The notes below the pieces were generated by a model. That model had not been told where the DNA came from and made no database searches. It saw only the letters and a list, made by a program, of their open reading frames with translations. Below are positions 29,901 through 39,048 of a stretch of DNA of 64,000 nt, piece by piece. Source of the DNA: Phreatobacter sp. (GTDB lineage: Bacteria > Pseudomonadota > Alphaproteobacteria > Rhizobiales > Phreatobacteraceae). The stretch lies in NCBI RefSeq assembly GCF_030691135.1, contig NZ_JAUYFA010000039.1, positions 62,001 through 126,000 on the forward strand. The letters are read 5' to 3'. Numbering within the stretch: position 1 is the first letter of the stretch; every line of letters begins with the position of its first letter. The position numbers were made by a program, and so were the translations under genes.

Positions 29901-30782
29901 TCACTCCGCCGCCTGGGCGTGCTCCGACAGGTTGTCGAGGCTGGAGACGACGTGGTCGGCCAGGGCCTCGGCGAGCTGGGACATCTCATGCGGGTTGCGC
30001 AGCAGCGCGACGCTGACCGAGGGCAGAGCCGGGAATCCGTCGGAGGGCTGCAGCACCCGCATGCCCGGCCTGAGCGCCGATTCCGGCAGCACCGAGACGG
30101 CAAGGCCCGCCATGACCGCCGCACCGACGGCGGCAGCGTTCCAGCTGGCATAGAGGATGCGGTAGGAGCGCCCCGCCCCTTCCAGCCGCTCGGTCGCGGC
30201 GCGGCGCCAGTCGCAGGTCGGCCGCCCGACGGCCAGCGGCACCGGTTCGTCGCAATGGACCGAGGAGCGCGCCGACGACACCCAGAGGAGCTGTTCGCGG
30301 CGGAAGACCAGGGCCGGGCCCTTCTGCGGCGTATGGGTGATGATGGCAATGTCGAGCTCGTTCGACTGGATGCGCTCGGCGAGCATCGAGGACGGCTCGC
30401 AGATGACGGTCACCTCGGCGCGCGGATTGGAGCGCGAAAAGCGCGCCAGGATCTCCGGCAGGTAGCGGTCGGCATAGTCGTCGGGAACACCGAGGCGCAC
30501 GCGGCCCGTCAGTTCGGCGGTGGCGAAGGCGGAGACCGCCTCGAGGTTCAGCTTGACGATGCGGCGGGCATAGTCGAGCAGCCGCTCGCCGTCCTCGGTG
30601 AGGCGCGAGGCACGGCCGTCGCGCTCGAACAGCGATTTGCCGATCCGCTCCTCCAGCCGCTTCATCTGCATGGAGACGGCCGACTGGGTCTTGAACACCA
30701 CGTCGGCAGCGCGGGTGAAGCTGCCGGTGTCGGCGATGGCCATGAAGGTGCGCAGCTGGTCGATATCGAGAAGAATGGCCAT
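29901..30782 (-). CDS. LysR family transcriptional regulator
   Basis: A 293-residue regulator. The winged helix covers about residues 3-62 (DIDQLRTFMAIADTGSFTRAADVVFKTQSAVSMQMKRLEERIGKSLFER), followed by the substrate-binding-like effector domain (LGVPDDYADRYLPEILARF). The start at 30782 follows GGGAGG with good spacing. It is divergent from a DUF1127 gene, with an AT-rich 200-bp spacer that holds a perfect inverted repeat. This LysR-DUF1127 pairing recurs in Rhizobiales, so the LysR protein probably regulates the neighbour and itself. The effector is unknown. Confidence 0.93.
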   Translation of the reverse strand: MAILLDIDQLRTFMAIADTGSFTRAADVVFKTQSAVSMQMKRLEERIGKSLFERDGRASRLTEDGERLLDYARRIVKLNLEAVSAFATAELTGRVRLGVPDDYADRYLPEILARFSRSNPRAEVTVICEPSSMLAERIQSNELDIAIITHTPQKGPALVFRREQLLWVSSARSSVHCDEPVPLAVGRPTCDWRRAATERLEGAGRSYRILYASWNAAAVGAAVMAGLAVSVLPESALRPGMRVLQPSDGFPALPSVSVALLRNPHEMSQLAEALADHVVSSLDNLSEHAQAAE

Positions 30783-30804
30783 CGGTGCGCCTCCCGGACG
30801 TCAC

Positions 30805-30822
30805 ATCATCAATGCTGATGAT
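30805..30822. promoter_or_regulatory. Inverted repeat, candidate LysR binding site
   Basis: ATCATCA-ATGC-TGATGAT, a perfect 7-bp inverted repeat with 4-bp spacer, lies 23 bp before the LysR start in an AT-rich patch. Symmetry and location fit a LysR-type operator. Confidence 0.55.
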
Positions 30823-30982
30823 AGAGATTAAAAACATTCGCTTCAATGATCAATGGGCCTGTGGCATCGTGTCTTCATCGGCACATGCCCCCGTGGACCG
30901 GGTGACACACCCGGACGTTTGCGTCACCCGACGCCGGCGAGGGGACAGGCGTGCCGACGTCCGACCCGCCAGGAGAGCCCCC

Positions 30983-31324
30983 ATGCCGATGTTCGTCGCC
31001 ACCCTTTCGTCCGCCATCATCTCGGTGGGCTCCGTCGTGCGCCGTCAGGTCGAGGCCTTCCGCAATTGGCGCGAGGCGCACCGGAGCTACGCCGCCCTCT
31101 GCGAGATGGACGCCCGCACGCTGGCCGATCTTGGCCTGACGCGGAGCGATCTTCGAGACGCCACGGCGGCCGGCTGTTTCGGAGATCCTACCGCAGTGAT
31201 CGCCGCCCGCGCCGGCGAGCGCCAGGGCCACCGTCCCGCCGCCTCGACGCCCCGCCATCTGAGCGGCCCGTCGCTGGTGCCCGATGTCGCCGCGGCGCTG
31301 CCGCGGACCGTACCCTCCATGTGA
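30983..31324 (+). CDS. DUF1127 domain-containing small protein
   Basis: A 113-residue protein with an amphipathic/hydrophobic N-terminus (MPMFVATLSSAIISVGSVVRR) and a DUF1127 motif at about 30-60 (FRNWREAHRSYAALCEMDARTLADLGLTRSDL). The longer, less conserved C-terminal tail is Ala/Pro-rich. DUF1127 proteins in alphaproteobacteria affect phosphate and carbon metabolism and may bind RNA; the role here is not known. AGGAG lies 7 nt before the ATG at 30983. An intrinsic terminator follows at 31409-31441. Confidence 0.86.
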   Translation: MPMFVATLSSAIISVGSVVRRQVEAFRNWREAHRSYAALCEMDARTLADLGLTRSDLRDATAAGCFGDPTAVIAARAGERQGHRPAASTPRHLSGPSLVPDVAAALPRTVPSM

Positions 31325-31408
31325 CCCCGTTGTGCGGGCGCCGCCCCGCGCCTCCTACAGCCTGTCCGGCAACAAGCCGTCCCCTCGTCTCGCTTGCCGG
31401 ACAACCTC

Positions 31409-31441
31409 GAGCCGCCGCGCCCCCCGCGGCGGCTCTTTTTT
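31409..31441 (+). terminator. Intrinsic terminator downstream of the DUF1127 gene
   Basis: An 11-bp perfect stem GAGCCGCCGCG/CGCGGCGGCTC around a CCCCC loop, followed by six T residues. It separates the DUF1127 transcript from the downstream TauE/SafE gene. Confidence 0.9.
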
Positions 31442-31529
31442 CATCGCGCCCTGCTGCCATGGCAGGCGTGCCCCGCCCTATGCGGCGCGCGGCAGGACGG
31501 CTAGAGCAGGGCTCCCCGAGCGCGGTACC

Positions 31530-32309
31530 ATGACCCTGGCAGGCCTTCCCGCAGACTGGACCTTCTACGCCGTCGGCGGCGCCGCGACCTTTCTGATGGG
31601 GCTCGGCAAGGGCGCCTTCGGCGGCGGCCTCGCCATTCTCGGCATTCCGCTGCTGGCCCTTGTCATGGACCCGATCGAGGCGGCCATCGTCACCGCGCTG
31701 CTCGTCGCCTTCATGGATTTCTTCGCCCTGGCCTCCTTCCCGCGGTCGGCCTGGTCGAAGCCCGATCTCGCCTGGGTCATGCCCGGTTTCCTCGGCGGCC
31801 TGGCCCTCGGCTTCATCGTCTTCGAATGGGTCGACCGGCACTGGGTGGCCTTCGCCATCGCGCTCATCACGCTGGCCTATACCCTCGACTATTTCCTGCG
31901 CAGCCGCGCCGCAGTGAAGGTCATTCCAGTGTCGCCGGTTCTGGCCAATGCCGCCGGGGCGGCGGCCGGCTTCACCACCTACATCGCCCATGCCGGCGGC
32001 CCGCCCATGGCCATGTATCTCCTGAGGCGGGGCCTGACGAAGACGGAATATGCCGCCACCACCGTGGCGATCTTCACCGTCGGCAATCTTCTCAAGCTGC
32101 CAGGCTACGTCTATTCCGGCCTCGACGCCCCCGGCGTCTTCCTCAAGGCGCTCGTCCTCGCGCCCGTGGTGCCTGTCGGCGTCCTCGTCGGCCGCTGGCT
32201 GCACGATGCCCTGCCGCAGCAGCGCCTCTTCACGCTTTGCTATGTCCTCGTGGGCCTGGCCGGCACCAAGCTCCTCGTCGACGCCGCGCGCGCCCTCTGG
32301 TTCCCATGA
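31530..32309 (+). CDS. TauE/SafE (TSUP) family anion transporter
   Basis: A 259-residue membrane protein with about eight spans and the two-repeat layout of the TSUP family. The first repeat contains FLMGLGKGAFGGGLAILGIPLLAL and the second FTTYIAHAGGPPMAMYLL, both diagnostic. Members carry sulfite, sulfonates or other small organosulfur anions. The ribosome-binding site before ATG 31530 is poor. Its stop overlaps the start of the DMT permease gene (ATGA), so the two are translationally coupled. Confidence 0.9.
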   Translation: MTLAGLPADWTFYAVGGAATFLMGLGKGAFGGGLAILGIPLLALVMDPIEAAIVTALLVAFMDFFALASFPRSAWSKPDLAWVMPGFLGGLALGFIVFEWVDRHWVAFAIALITLAYTLDYFLRSRAAVKVIPVSPVLANAAGAAAGFTTYIAHAGGPPMAMYLLRRGLTKTEYAATTVAIFTVGNLLKLPGYVYSGLDAPGVFLKALVLAPVVPVGVLVGRWLHDALPQQRLFTLCYVLVGLAGTKLLVDAARALWFP

Positions 32310-33178
32310 CCCCCTCGACCTTCGCCGCCCACCGCTACGCGCCCTTTCTGGTCGCCGCCCTCGGCATCTTTCTGTTGTCGGTCATGGACGCGCTGATCAA
32401 GGGCGTCGCCAATGCCCATCCGACGGCGCAGATCGTCTTCATGCGCTACGCCTGCGGCATGCCCTGGGCGATCGCCTTCTTCCTCTGGACGCGGCCGCCG
32501 GCACCGAGCGGCGAGATGGTGCGCGCCCATCTCCTGCGCGGCGTGCTCGTCACCATCACCGCCTTCCTGTTCTTCTACGCGCTCGCCACCCTGCCGCTGG
32601 CCGAAGCAATCACCCTGTCCTTCCTGTCGCCGCTCTTCCTGGCGGCTCTCGCCTCGCTCATCCTCAAGGAGCCGATCCAGAAGCCGGTGCTGATCGCCAT
32701 TCTCGTCGGCTTCGTCGGCATGGCGATCATAGTCGCCGGCAAGATCGGCGGCGGCCAGTTCGACATCGTCCGCGTGCTCGGCATCGCCGCCGCGGTCTCT
32801 TCGGCGCTCGCCTATGCGGCCAATCTCGTCCTGCTGCGCAAACGGGCACAGACCGATCCTTTCGGCCTCATCATCCTGTTCCAGAACCTGTTTCCGCTCC
32901 TCATCATCGCCCCCTTCGCCTGGATGGTATGGGAGGTTCCCGAGGCGCGGTCGTGGTGGATATTCCTCGGCATCGGCGCCTTCGGCCTCGCCGGTCACCT
33001 CTGCATGGCCTGGGCCTTCAAATATGCGGCGGCCGGCCCGCTCGGCGTCATCGAATATACCGCCCTCGTCTGGAGCGCCGGCCTCGGCTACCTCGCCTTT
33101 TCCGAAGTGCCGGCCTGGACGACCTGGGCGGGCGCCGCCCTCATCATCCTCGCCTGCCTCACCGCCATGCGGCGGTAG
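32306..33178 (+). CDS. EamA/DMT superfamily permease
   Basis: A 290-residue permease with ten spans and two EamA repeats. The first includes FMRYACGMPWAIAFFLW and ALATLPLAEAITLSFLSPLFLAALASLILKE; the second includes GHLCMAWAFKYAAAGPLGVIEYTALVWSAGLGYLAFSE. The ATG at 32306 overlaps the TauE/SafE stop by 4 bp. The substrate is unknown; coupling to a TSUP transporter suggests a shared export role. Confidence 0.9.
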   Translation: MTPSTFAAHRYAPFLVAALGIFLLSVMDALIKGVANAHPTAQIVFMRYACGMPWAIAFFLWTRPPAPSGEMVRAHLLRGVLVTITAFLFFYALATLPLAEAITLSFLSPLFLAALASLILKEPIQKPVLIAILVGFVGMAIIVAGKIGGGQFDIVRVLGIAAAVSSALAYAANLVLLRKRAQTDPFGLIILFQNLFPLLIIAPFAWMVWEVPEARSWWIFLGIGAFGLAGHLCMAWAFKYAAAGPLGVIEYTALVWSAGLGYLAFSEVPAWTTWAGAALIILACLTAMRR

Positions 33179-33192
33179 GGGTCCTGAAGAAC

Positions 33193-33342
33193 GCCCCACC
33201 CGCCCCCTCCCCGCGCCCGGCGCGGAGAGGGGGACTTCGACGCCGTGATCGGCCATTCGGAGTTGAGCCAGGCACAGCCCACGAAAGAAGCGCGCGACGC
33301 GGTCGTCCCCTCTCCGCGCAGCGGGGAGGGTGTGGGTGGGGC
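33193..33342. repeat. Second palindromic repeat family, inverted doublet
   Basis: Two GC-rich copies, 33193-33235 and 33305-33342, in opposite orientation. They share GCCCCACCC, CCCTCCCCGC and GCGCGGAGAGGGG blocks; each can fold on itself (CTCCCCGC/GCGCGGAG). They lie in the convergent gap between the DMT permease and thioesterase genes and are unrelated in sequence to the 36-bp GTCGTGG element. Confidence 0.75.
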
Positions 33343-33364
33343 TTTCAGGCTTTCGCGCCGGCCC

Positions 33365-33871
33365 TCAGGACGCCGCCGGAACCCGCGCGTCGAAGATCAG
33401 GCAGGTCTCGGTGGCATGGGCGATGAGCCGGCCCTTGCCGTCGACGAGCCGCGCCTCGGCAGTGGCAATGCGCGATCCCGCATGGACGACCTTGCCCTCG
33501 CAGCGCACCAGGCCGGTTTCCGGCATCAGCGCCCGGACATAGTTCACCTTCATCTCGACCGTCGTGTAGCCTTGGCCGGCCTTGACGAGCGTGTGGACGC
33601 AGCAGCCGAGCGCCGAGTCGAGGATCGTCGCGGTCCAGCCGCCATGGATCGTGCCGAGCGGGTTGAAGAAGTCGGCCGTCGGCGTCCCCTCGAACACCGC
33701 GAAGCCCGGCGCCACCTCGGTCAGGTTGAAGCCCATGGCCCGGGCGATGGGCGGCGCCGGATAGCGCCGCTCCAGCATGCCCCGCAGCAGGTCGATGCCG
33801 TCGTGGCCGCTGGCCACGGCCATGTCGACGACACCGTAATGTATGGCGGGCAAGGAGGCAGCTTCGGTCAT
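33365..33871 (-). CDS. PaaI/hotdog-fold thioesterase
   Basis: A 168-residue protein with the 4HBT/PaaI hotdog domain at about 50-160. The key segment is NPLGTIHGGWTATILDSALGCCVHTLV, the HGG(W/A)-x-D region holding the acidic nucleophile or base, followed by YTTVEMKVNYVRALMPETGLVRCEGKVVHAG. It probably hydrolyses aryl- or acyl-CoA thioesters in the cytoplasm. ATG 33871 has GGAGA 6 nt upstream; a longer frame upstream lacks this. It follows the MarR gene on the same strand with 121 bp between. Confidence 0.9.
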   Translation of the reverse strand: MTEAASLPAIHYGVVDMAVASGHDGIDLLRGMLERRYPAPPIARAMGFNLTEVAPGFAVFEGTPTADFFNPLGTIHGGWTATILDSALGCCVHTLVKAGQGYTTVEMKVNYVRALMPETGLVRCEGKVVHAGSRIATAEARLVDGKGRLIAHATETCLIFDARVPAAS

Positions 33872-33893
33872 GCTCGGTCTCCGGAAATCCCTG

Positions 33894-33909
33894 TCGTGTA
33901 GTTGCACGA
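33894..33909. promoter_or_regulatory. Short inverted repeat upstream of the thioesterase gene
   Basis: TCGTG-TAGTTG-CACGA lies 23 bp before the thioesterase start. It may be an operator for the neighbouring MarR protein; the arms are only 5 bp, so this is tentative. Confidence 0.3.
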
Positions 33910-33992
33910 TAGGATTCAGGAACGGGAGGGTCAACAGGTTCTGGCCAGACCTGGATGAGGCGAACCTGGGCCGGACGGCCGCGTCCAGCCGA

Positions 33993-34511
33993 TCACGCGC
34001 CGCAGCGACCATCCTTGACCGAGCGGCGGATCGCCCTCAGTCCGTCGCGCGTGCGTCCCCAGACATCCGCGCCGACGGCTTCTTCCATCTTGACGTGCTC
34101 GGCCTCCCACAGCGGGATCGCTGCCGAGAGGAGCGCGGCGCCCTCCTGCGTCAGGGCCGGGCGGACCGCCCTGCCCTGGCCAGTGGAGACGCTGACGAGA
34201 CCGGCCAGGCCGAGACGCTTGAGGTTGCGCGTCATCGTCGTGCGGTCGAGGGCGAGGGCCTCCGACAGCGCAGTGACCGAATTGGTCTTGGCGACCGCGA
34301 GGGCCGCGAGAATGTTGAACTGGGTGACTTCCAGGCCGAGCGGGGCGAGGACGCGGTTGTAGGCGCGTGTGACCGCATGGGCCGTCATGCGCGTCTGGTA
34401 GCAGATGCAGGACCGGGCGATGCGCGTCACGGTCGCCTCGTCCGGAACCCCCGCGATGACCGGCGTTGCCGAAGGAATGGGCGGATGTATCTGGCTGGTC
34501 ACCGTCGTCAT
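33993..34511 (-). CDS. MarR family transcriptional regulator
   Basis: A 172-residue winged-helix protein. The core (about 45-150) has VTQFNILAALAVAKTNSVTALSEALALDRTTMTRNLKRLGLAGLVSV, and an RAVRPALTQEG wing follows. The N-terminal extension is Thr/Pro-rich; CYQTRM near residue 38 offers two Cys nearby (SCICYQ), a pattern also seen in redox-sensing MarR proteins, but this is speculative. It probably regulates the thioesterase gene downstream or itself. The ribosome-binding site before ATG 34511 is weak. Confidence 0.88.
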   Translation of the reverse strand: MTTVTSQIHPPIPSATPVIAGVPDEATVTRIARSCICYQTRMTAHAVTRAYNRVLAPLGLEVTQFNILAALAVAKTNSVTALSEALALDRTTMTRNLKRLGLAGLVSVSTGQGRAVRPALTQEGAALLSAAIPLWEAEHVKMEEAVGADVWGRTRDGLRAIRRSVKDGRCGA

Positions 34512-34593
34512 GGTGTCACGATCCGGCGCGAGAGGTCGCGCGTCAAGATGATGTGGGGTCCGCCGCCCGGTTTAACCATAGACCGGTTCGTCC

Positions 34594-34622
34594 TTGACTC
34601 CACGGAACACCCGCACTATCTC
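34594..34622 (+). promoter_or_regulatory. groESL promoter
   Basis: TTGACT (34594-34599), a 17-bp spacer and TATCTC (34617-34622) precede the CIRCE element, placing the start of transcription at about 34629. Confidence 0.7.
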
Positions 34623-34633
34623 CTCGGCGGGCG

Positions 34634-34660
34634 TTAGCAGTCACCAGATGTGAGTGCTAA
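34634..34660. promoter_or_regulatory. CIRCE element (HrcA operator)
   Basis: TTAGCAGTC-N9-GAGTGCTAA matches the consensus TTAGCACTC-N9-GAGTGCTAA with a single change in the left arm. It sits just after the predicted start site, so HrcA bound there would block groESL transcription until heat shock. Confidence 0.93.
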
Positions 34661-34729
34661 CAGCCCCGGCCGACGGGCCGGCAAACATTTCCGCGGCCTT
34701 GGGCCGCTCATGTCAGGGACACCAGATCC

Positions 34730-35020
34730 ATGAAGTTCCGTCCGCTGCACGACCGCGTGGTCGTCCGCCGCCTCGAGGGCGAAGAGAAGACCAAGGGTGG
34801 CATCATCATCCCGGATACCGCCAAGGAGAAGCCGCAGGAAGGCGAGATCCTGGCCGTTGGCCCGGGTGGCCGCGACGAAGCCGGCAAGCTCGTCCCGCTC
34901 GACGTCAAGAAGGGCGACAAGGTGCTGTTCGGCAAGTGGTCCGGCACCGAAGTGAAGATCGACGGTGTCGACCTCCTCATCATGAAGGAGAGCGACATCA
35001 TGGGCGTGATCGCGAAGTAA
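34730..35020 (+). CDS. groES: Co-chaperonin GroES
   Basis: A 96-residue lid of the GroEL folding chamber, beginning [20 protein letters not shown], with the mobile loop around [19 protein letters not shown] and ending DIMGVIAK. It forms a two-gene operon with groEL (54 bp gap), under a CIRCE element and promoter just upstream. Confidence 0.98.
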   Translation: MKFRPLHDRVVVRRLEGEEKTKGGIIIPDTAKEKPQEGEILAVGPGGRDEAGKLVPLDVKKGDKVLFGKWSGTEVKIDGVDLLIMKESDIMGVIAK

Positions 35021-35068
35021 GTCGCGAACCGCTCTCTCCATCCCATTCATTCATTCCGACAGGAGTAA

Positions 35069-36718
<1,650 letters not shown>

Positions 36719-36744
36719 TCCACGCCATCCAGGCTCACTTTCGG

Positions 36745-36770
36745 AAGGGGCGCCGCCAGGCGCCCCTTTT
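36745..36770 (+). terminator. Intrinsic terminator of groESL
   Basis: An 8-bp stem GGGGCGCC/GGCGCCCC with GCCA loop, flanked by AA and TTTT. Confidence 0.88.
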
Positions 36771-36869
36771 CGTTGGTGCCGCCCATCACGGGACGTGGCG
36801 CGAGCCGGGCAAGCCCGGCGCGCGCGGGCGCATGGACTTCTGATCCGCGCCATCCAGGCTCAGCTACGG

Positions 36870-36900
36870 AAGGGGCGCCACGAGGCGCCCCTTGTTCTTT
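36870..36900 (+). terminator. Second, duplicated terminator
   Basis: GGGGCGCC/GGCGCCCC stem with ACGA loop followed by TTGTTCTTT; a copy of the groESL terminator from the 3'-end duplication. It may back up the first. Confidence 0.7.
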
Positions 36901-37143
36901 GGTAGCGCCCGATGTCAGACCGCCGGTCAATTCCCGCCCGGACACCGTGATTCCTGGCGAAACAGGCCCCGCCGGGCGTCTTTCTTGTCGGATCGGACGA
37001 AGGTCCTGTTCCCTGGCGGCACGAGATCGCAGCAGGTGCGGCGAAGCTTGCACTTGACCTTTTGACGCAGTGCATCAGTGTCTGTTCCCAGCGACACGAA
37101 TGAGCCCGTCACAAAGGCCGAAAGTCGCAAGAGGAGACGCCCC

Positions 37144-38268
37144 ATGACTGATACCCCTGCTTCGGCGCCGCCGAAGTCCGATCGCCGTCGCTTTCTTGCC
37201 CTCGCAGGTGCGACCGCCGCGGCCACCGTTGCCGCCCCCAATGTGTCGAACGCCCAGACCGTTTCGCTCCGCTTCCAGTCGACCTGGCCACAGCGCGACA
37301 TCTTCCACGAGTTCTGCAACGACTACGCCGCCCGCGTGAACGCGATTTCCGGCGGACGTCTGCGGATCGAGGTGCTGGCTGCCGGCGCCGTCGTTCCCGC
37401 CTTCCAGCTCCAGGATGCCGTCCATGCCGGCATCCTCGACGGTGGCCACGGCGTGACCGCCTACTGGTTCGGCAAGAACAAGGCCTATTCGCTGTTCGGC
37501 ACCCCGCCCGCCTATGGCTGGGACGCGCACAACTTCCTCGCCTGGATGAACTATGGCGGCGGCTACGACCTCTACAACGAGCTCGTGACCCAGATCACGC
37601 GCGTCAACGTCGTCGGCTTCCTCACCGGGCCGATGCCCTGCCAGCCGCTCGGCTGGTTCAAGCGCCAGCTGACCCAGGCGAGCGATCTGCGCGGCCTCAA
37701 GTACCGCACCGTCGGCCTCGCCGCCGACCTTTTCAATGAACTCGGCTCGGCCGTCACCATCCTCGCCGGCGGCGAGATCGTTCCCGCCCTCGAGCGCGGC
37801 CTCATCGACGGCGCCGAGTTCAACAACCCGACGTCGGACACCATCCTCGGCTTCCCGGACGTGTCGAAGGTCTACATGTTGCAGAGCTATCACCAGTCGG
37901 CCGAGGCCTTCGAGGTGATCTTCAACAAGACCAAGTTCGACGCCATGAGCGCAGAGCAGAAGGCGATCCTCAAGTTCTCGGCCGAATCCGCCTCCTCCGA
38001 CATGTACTGGAAGGCGCTCGACCGCTACTCGAAGGACCTCGCTGCCCTCAGCGGCCGCGGCGTCAGCGTCACCAAGACGCCGGACGCGATCCTCAAGGCC
38101 CAGCTCGAGGCCTGGGACAAGGTGGTCGCCCGTCTGTCGGCCGAGAACCCCTTCTTCAAGAGGGTGATCGACAGCCAGCGCGCCTGGGCCCAGCGGACGG
38201 TCGGCTACGAGCGCGCCAACACGCCGTCGCGCGACATGTCCTACACCCACTTCTTCGGCGGCTCCTGA
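37144..38268 (+). CDS. TRAP transporter substrate-binding protein (DctP family)
   Basis: A 374-residue periplasmic binding protein. It begins with a twin-arginine type signal (DRRRFLALAGATAAATVAAPNVSNAQ), so it may be exported folded by Tat. The mature part has the DctP layout, with FQSTWPQRDIFHEF at the start and LRGLKYRTVGLAADLFNELG and the ERGLIDGAEFNNP ligand region in the middle. Members of this subgroup bind alpha-keto or aromatic carboxylates; the ligand here is unknown. GAGGAGA precedes ATG 37144. It heads a P-Q-M transport operon. Confidence 0.93.
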   Translation: MTDTPASAPPKSDRRRFLALAGATAAATVAAPNVSNAQTVSLRFQSTWPQRDIFHEFCNDYAARVNAISGGRLRIEVLAAGAVVPAFQLQDAVHAGILDGGHGVTAYWFGKNKAYSLFGTPPAYGWDAHNFLAWMNYGGGYDLYNELVTQITRVNVVGFLTGPMPCQPLGWFKRQLTQASDLRGLKYRTVGLAADLFNELGSAVTILAGGEIVPALERGLIDGAEFNNPTSDTILGFPDVSKVYMLQSYHQSAEAFEVIFNKTKFDAMSAEQKAILKFSAESASSDMYWKALDRYSKDLAALSGRGVSVTKTPDAILKAQLEAWDKVVARLSAENPFFKRVIDSQRAWAQRTVGYERANTPSRDMSYTHFFGGS

Positions 38269-38280
38269 TCCGTAGCGAGC

Positions 38281-38307
38281 GAAGGCGGCGGAGACCCCGC
38301 CGCCTTC
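38281..38307 (+). promoter_or_regulatory. Stable stem-loop between the TRAP P and Q genes
   Basis: An 11-bp perfect stem (GAAGGCGGCGG/CCGCCGCCTTC) with a 5-nt AGACC loop and no U-run. Such hairpins stabilise the upstream message, giving more binding protein than permease. Confidence 0.6.
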
Positions 38308-38361
38308 CTGCCGCCGGCGGCATCGGCCGTCGCCCCGTCTGATACGTGCCTGGAAGTCCCG

Positions 38362-39048
38362 ATGGCGCCCAATCCCTATTTTCTGTCCATGCTGCTCGGC
38401 AGCTGGGCGCTCACCTGCGCAGCGATCCTTTGGGTGATGTTCCGTCGCACCGGAACCGATCGCCTGATGGCCCTTCTCCTGGCCGTCGACGACGTCTCGA
38501 CCGCCATCGGCAAGGCCGGGGCCTGGTCGATCGTCGCGCTCACATTGGCCATCTGCTACGAGGTCTTCGCCCGCTACGTCCTGCAGGCGCCGACCATGTG
38601 GGCCTTCGACGTCAGCTACATGCTCTACGGCATCCTCTTCATGCTGGCCGGCCCCTATGCGCTCGCCCGCAACGGCCATGTGCGCGGCGACTTCCTCTAC
38701 CGCGAGTGGCACCCGGTGACCCAGGCGCGGCTCGATCTTCTCCTCTATTTCGTCTTCTTCTTCCCCGGCATCCTCGCCCTTTGCTATGCCGGCTTCACCT
38801 TCGCCAATTTCTCGTGGTTCATCTTCGAGCGTTCGGCCAATTCGCCGAATGGCCCCTATGTCTTCCCCTTCAAGTCGCTGATTCCGGTCGTCGGCGGCCT
38901 CATGGTCATCCAGGGCCTCGCCGAAGTGGTGCGCTGCGTCCTGTGCATCCGCACCGGCCAGTGGCCGCCGCGGCTCCATGACGTGGAAGAGACCGAAAAG
39001 ATCATTCTCGAACAGGCCGAGGCGGCCAGGACGAAAGGGGCCGCCTGA
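38362..39048 (+). CDS. TRAP transporter small permease (DctQ family)
   Basis: A 228-residue protein with an extra N-terminal span (about 10-27) and then four spans of the DctQ family, including EVFARYVLQAPTMWAFDVSYMLYGILFMLAGPYAL and FVFFFPGILALCYAGF. It pairs with the large DctM permease in the inner membrane. It ends in a charged, soluble tail. Its stop shares an A with the start codon of the next gene (TGATG). Confidence 0.92.
   Translation: MAPNPYFLSMLLGSWALTCAAILWVMFRRTGTDRLMALLLAVDDVSTAIGKAGAWSIVALTLAICYEVFARYVLQAPTMWAFDVSYMLYGILFMLAGPYALARNGHVRGDFLYREWHPVTQARLDLLLYFVFFFPGILALCYAGFTFANFSWFIFERSANSPNGPYVFPFKSLIPVVGGLMVIQGLAEVVRCVLCIRTGQWPPRLHDVEETEKIILEQAEAARTKGAA

Larger units (their letters stand above)
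36719..37143. other. Intergenic region between groEL and the TRAP transporter genes
   Basis: These 425 bp contain the groEL terminator, the duplicated groEL tail with a second terminator, and then about 240 bp without recognisable genes leading to the TRAP binding-protein gene. A TTGACC-rich AT patch near 37050-37065 might be its promoter but no -10 could be fixed. Confidence 0.5.

Noticed and set aside
36830..36906. Remnant groEL pseudogene
   Set aside because: Only the last few codons, stop and terminator are repeated; no upstream groEL coding remnant is visible, so it is annotated as a repeat.
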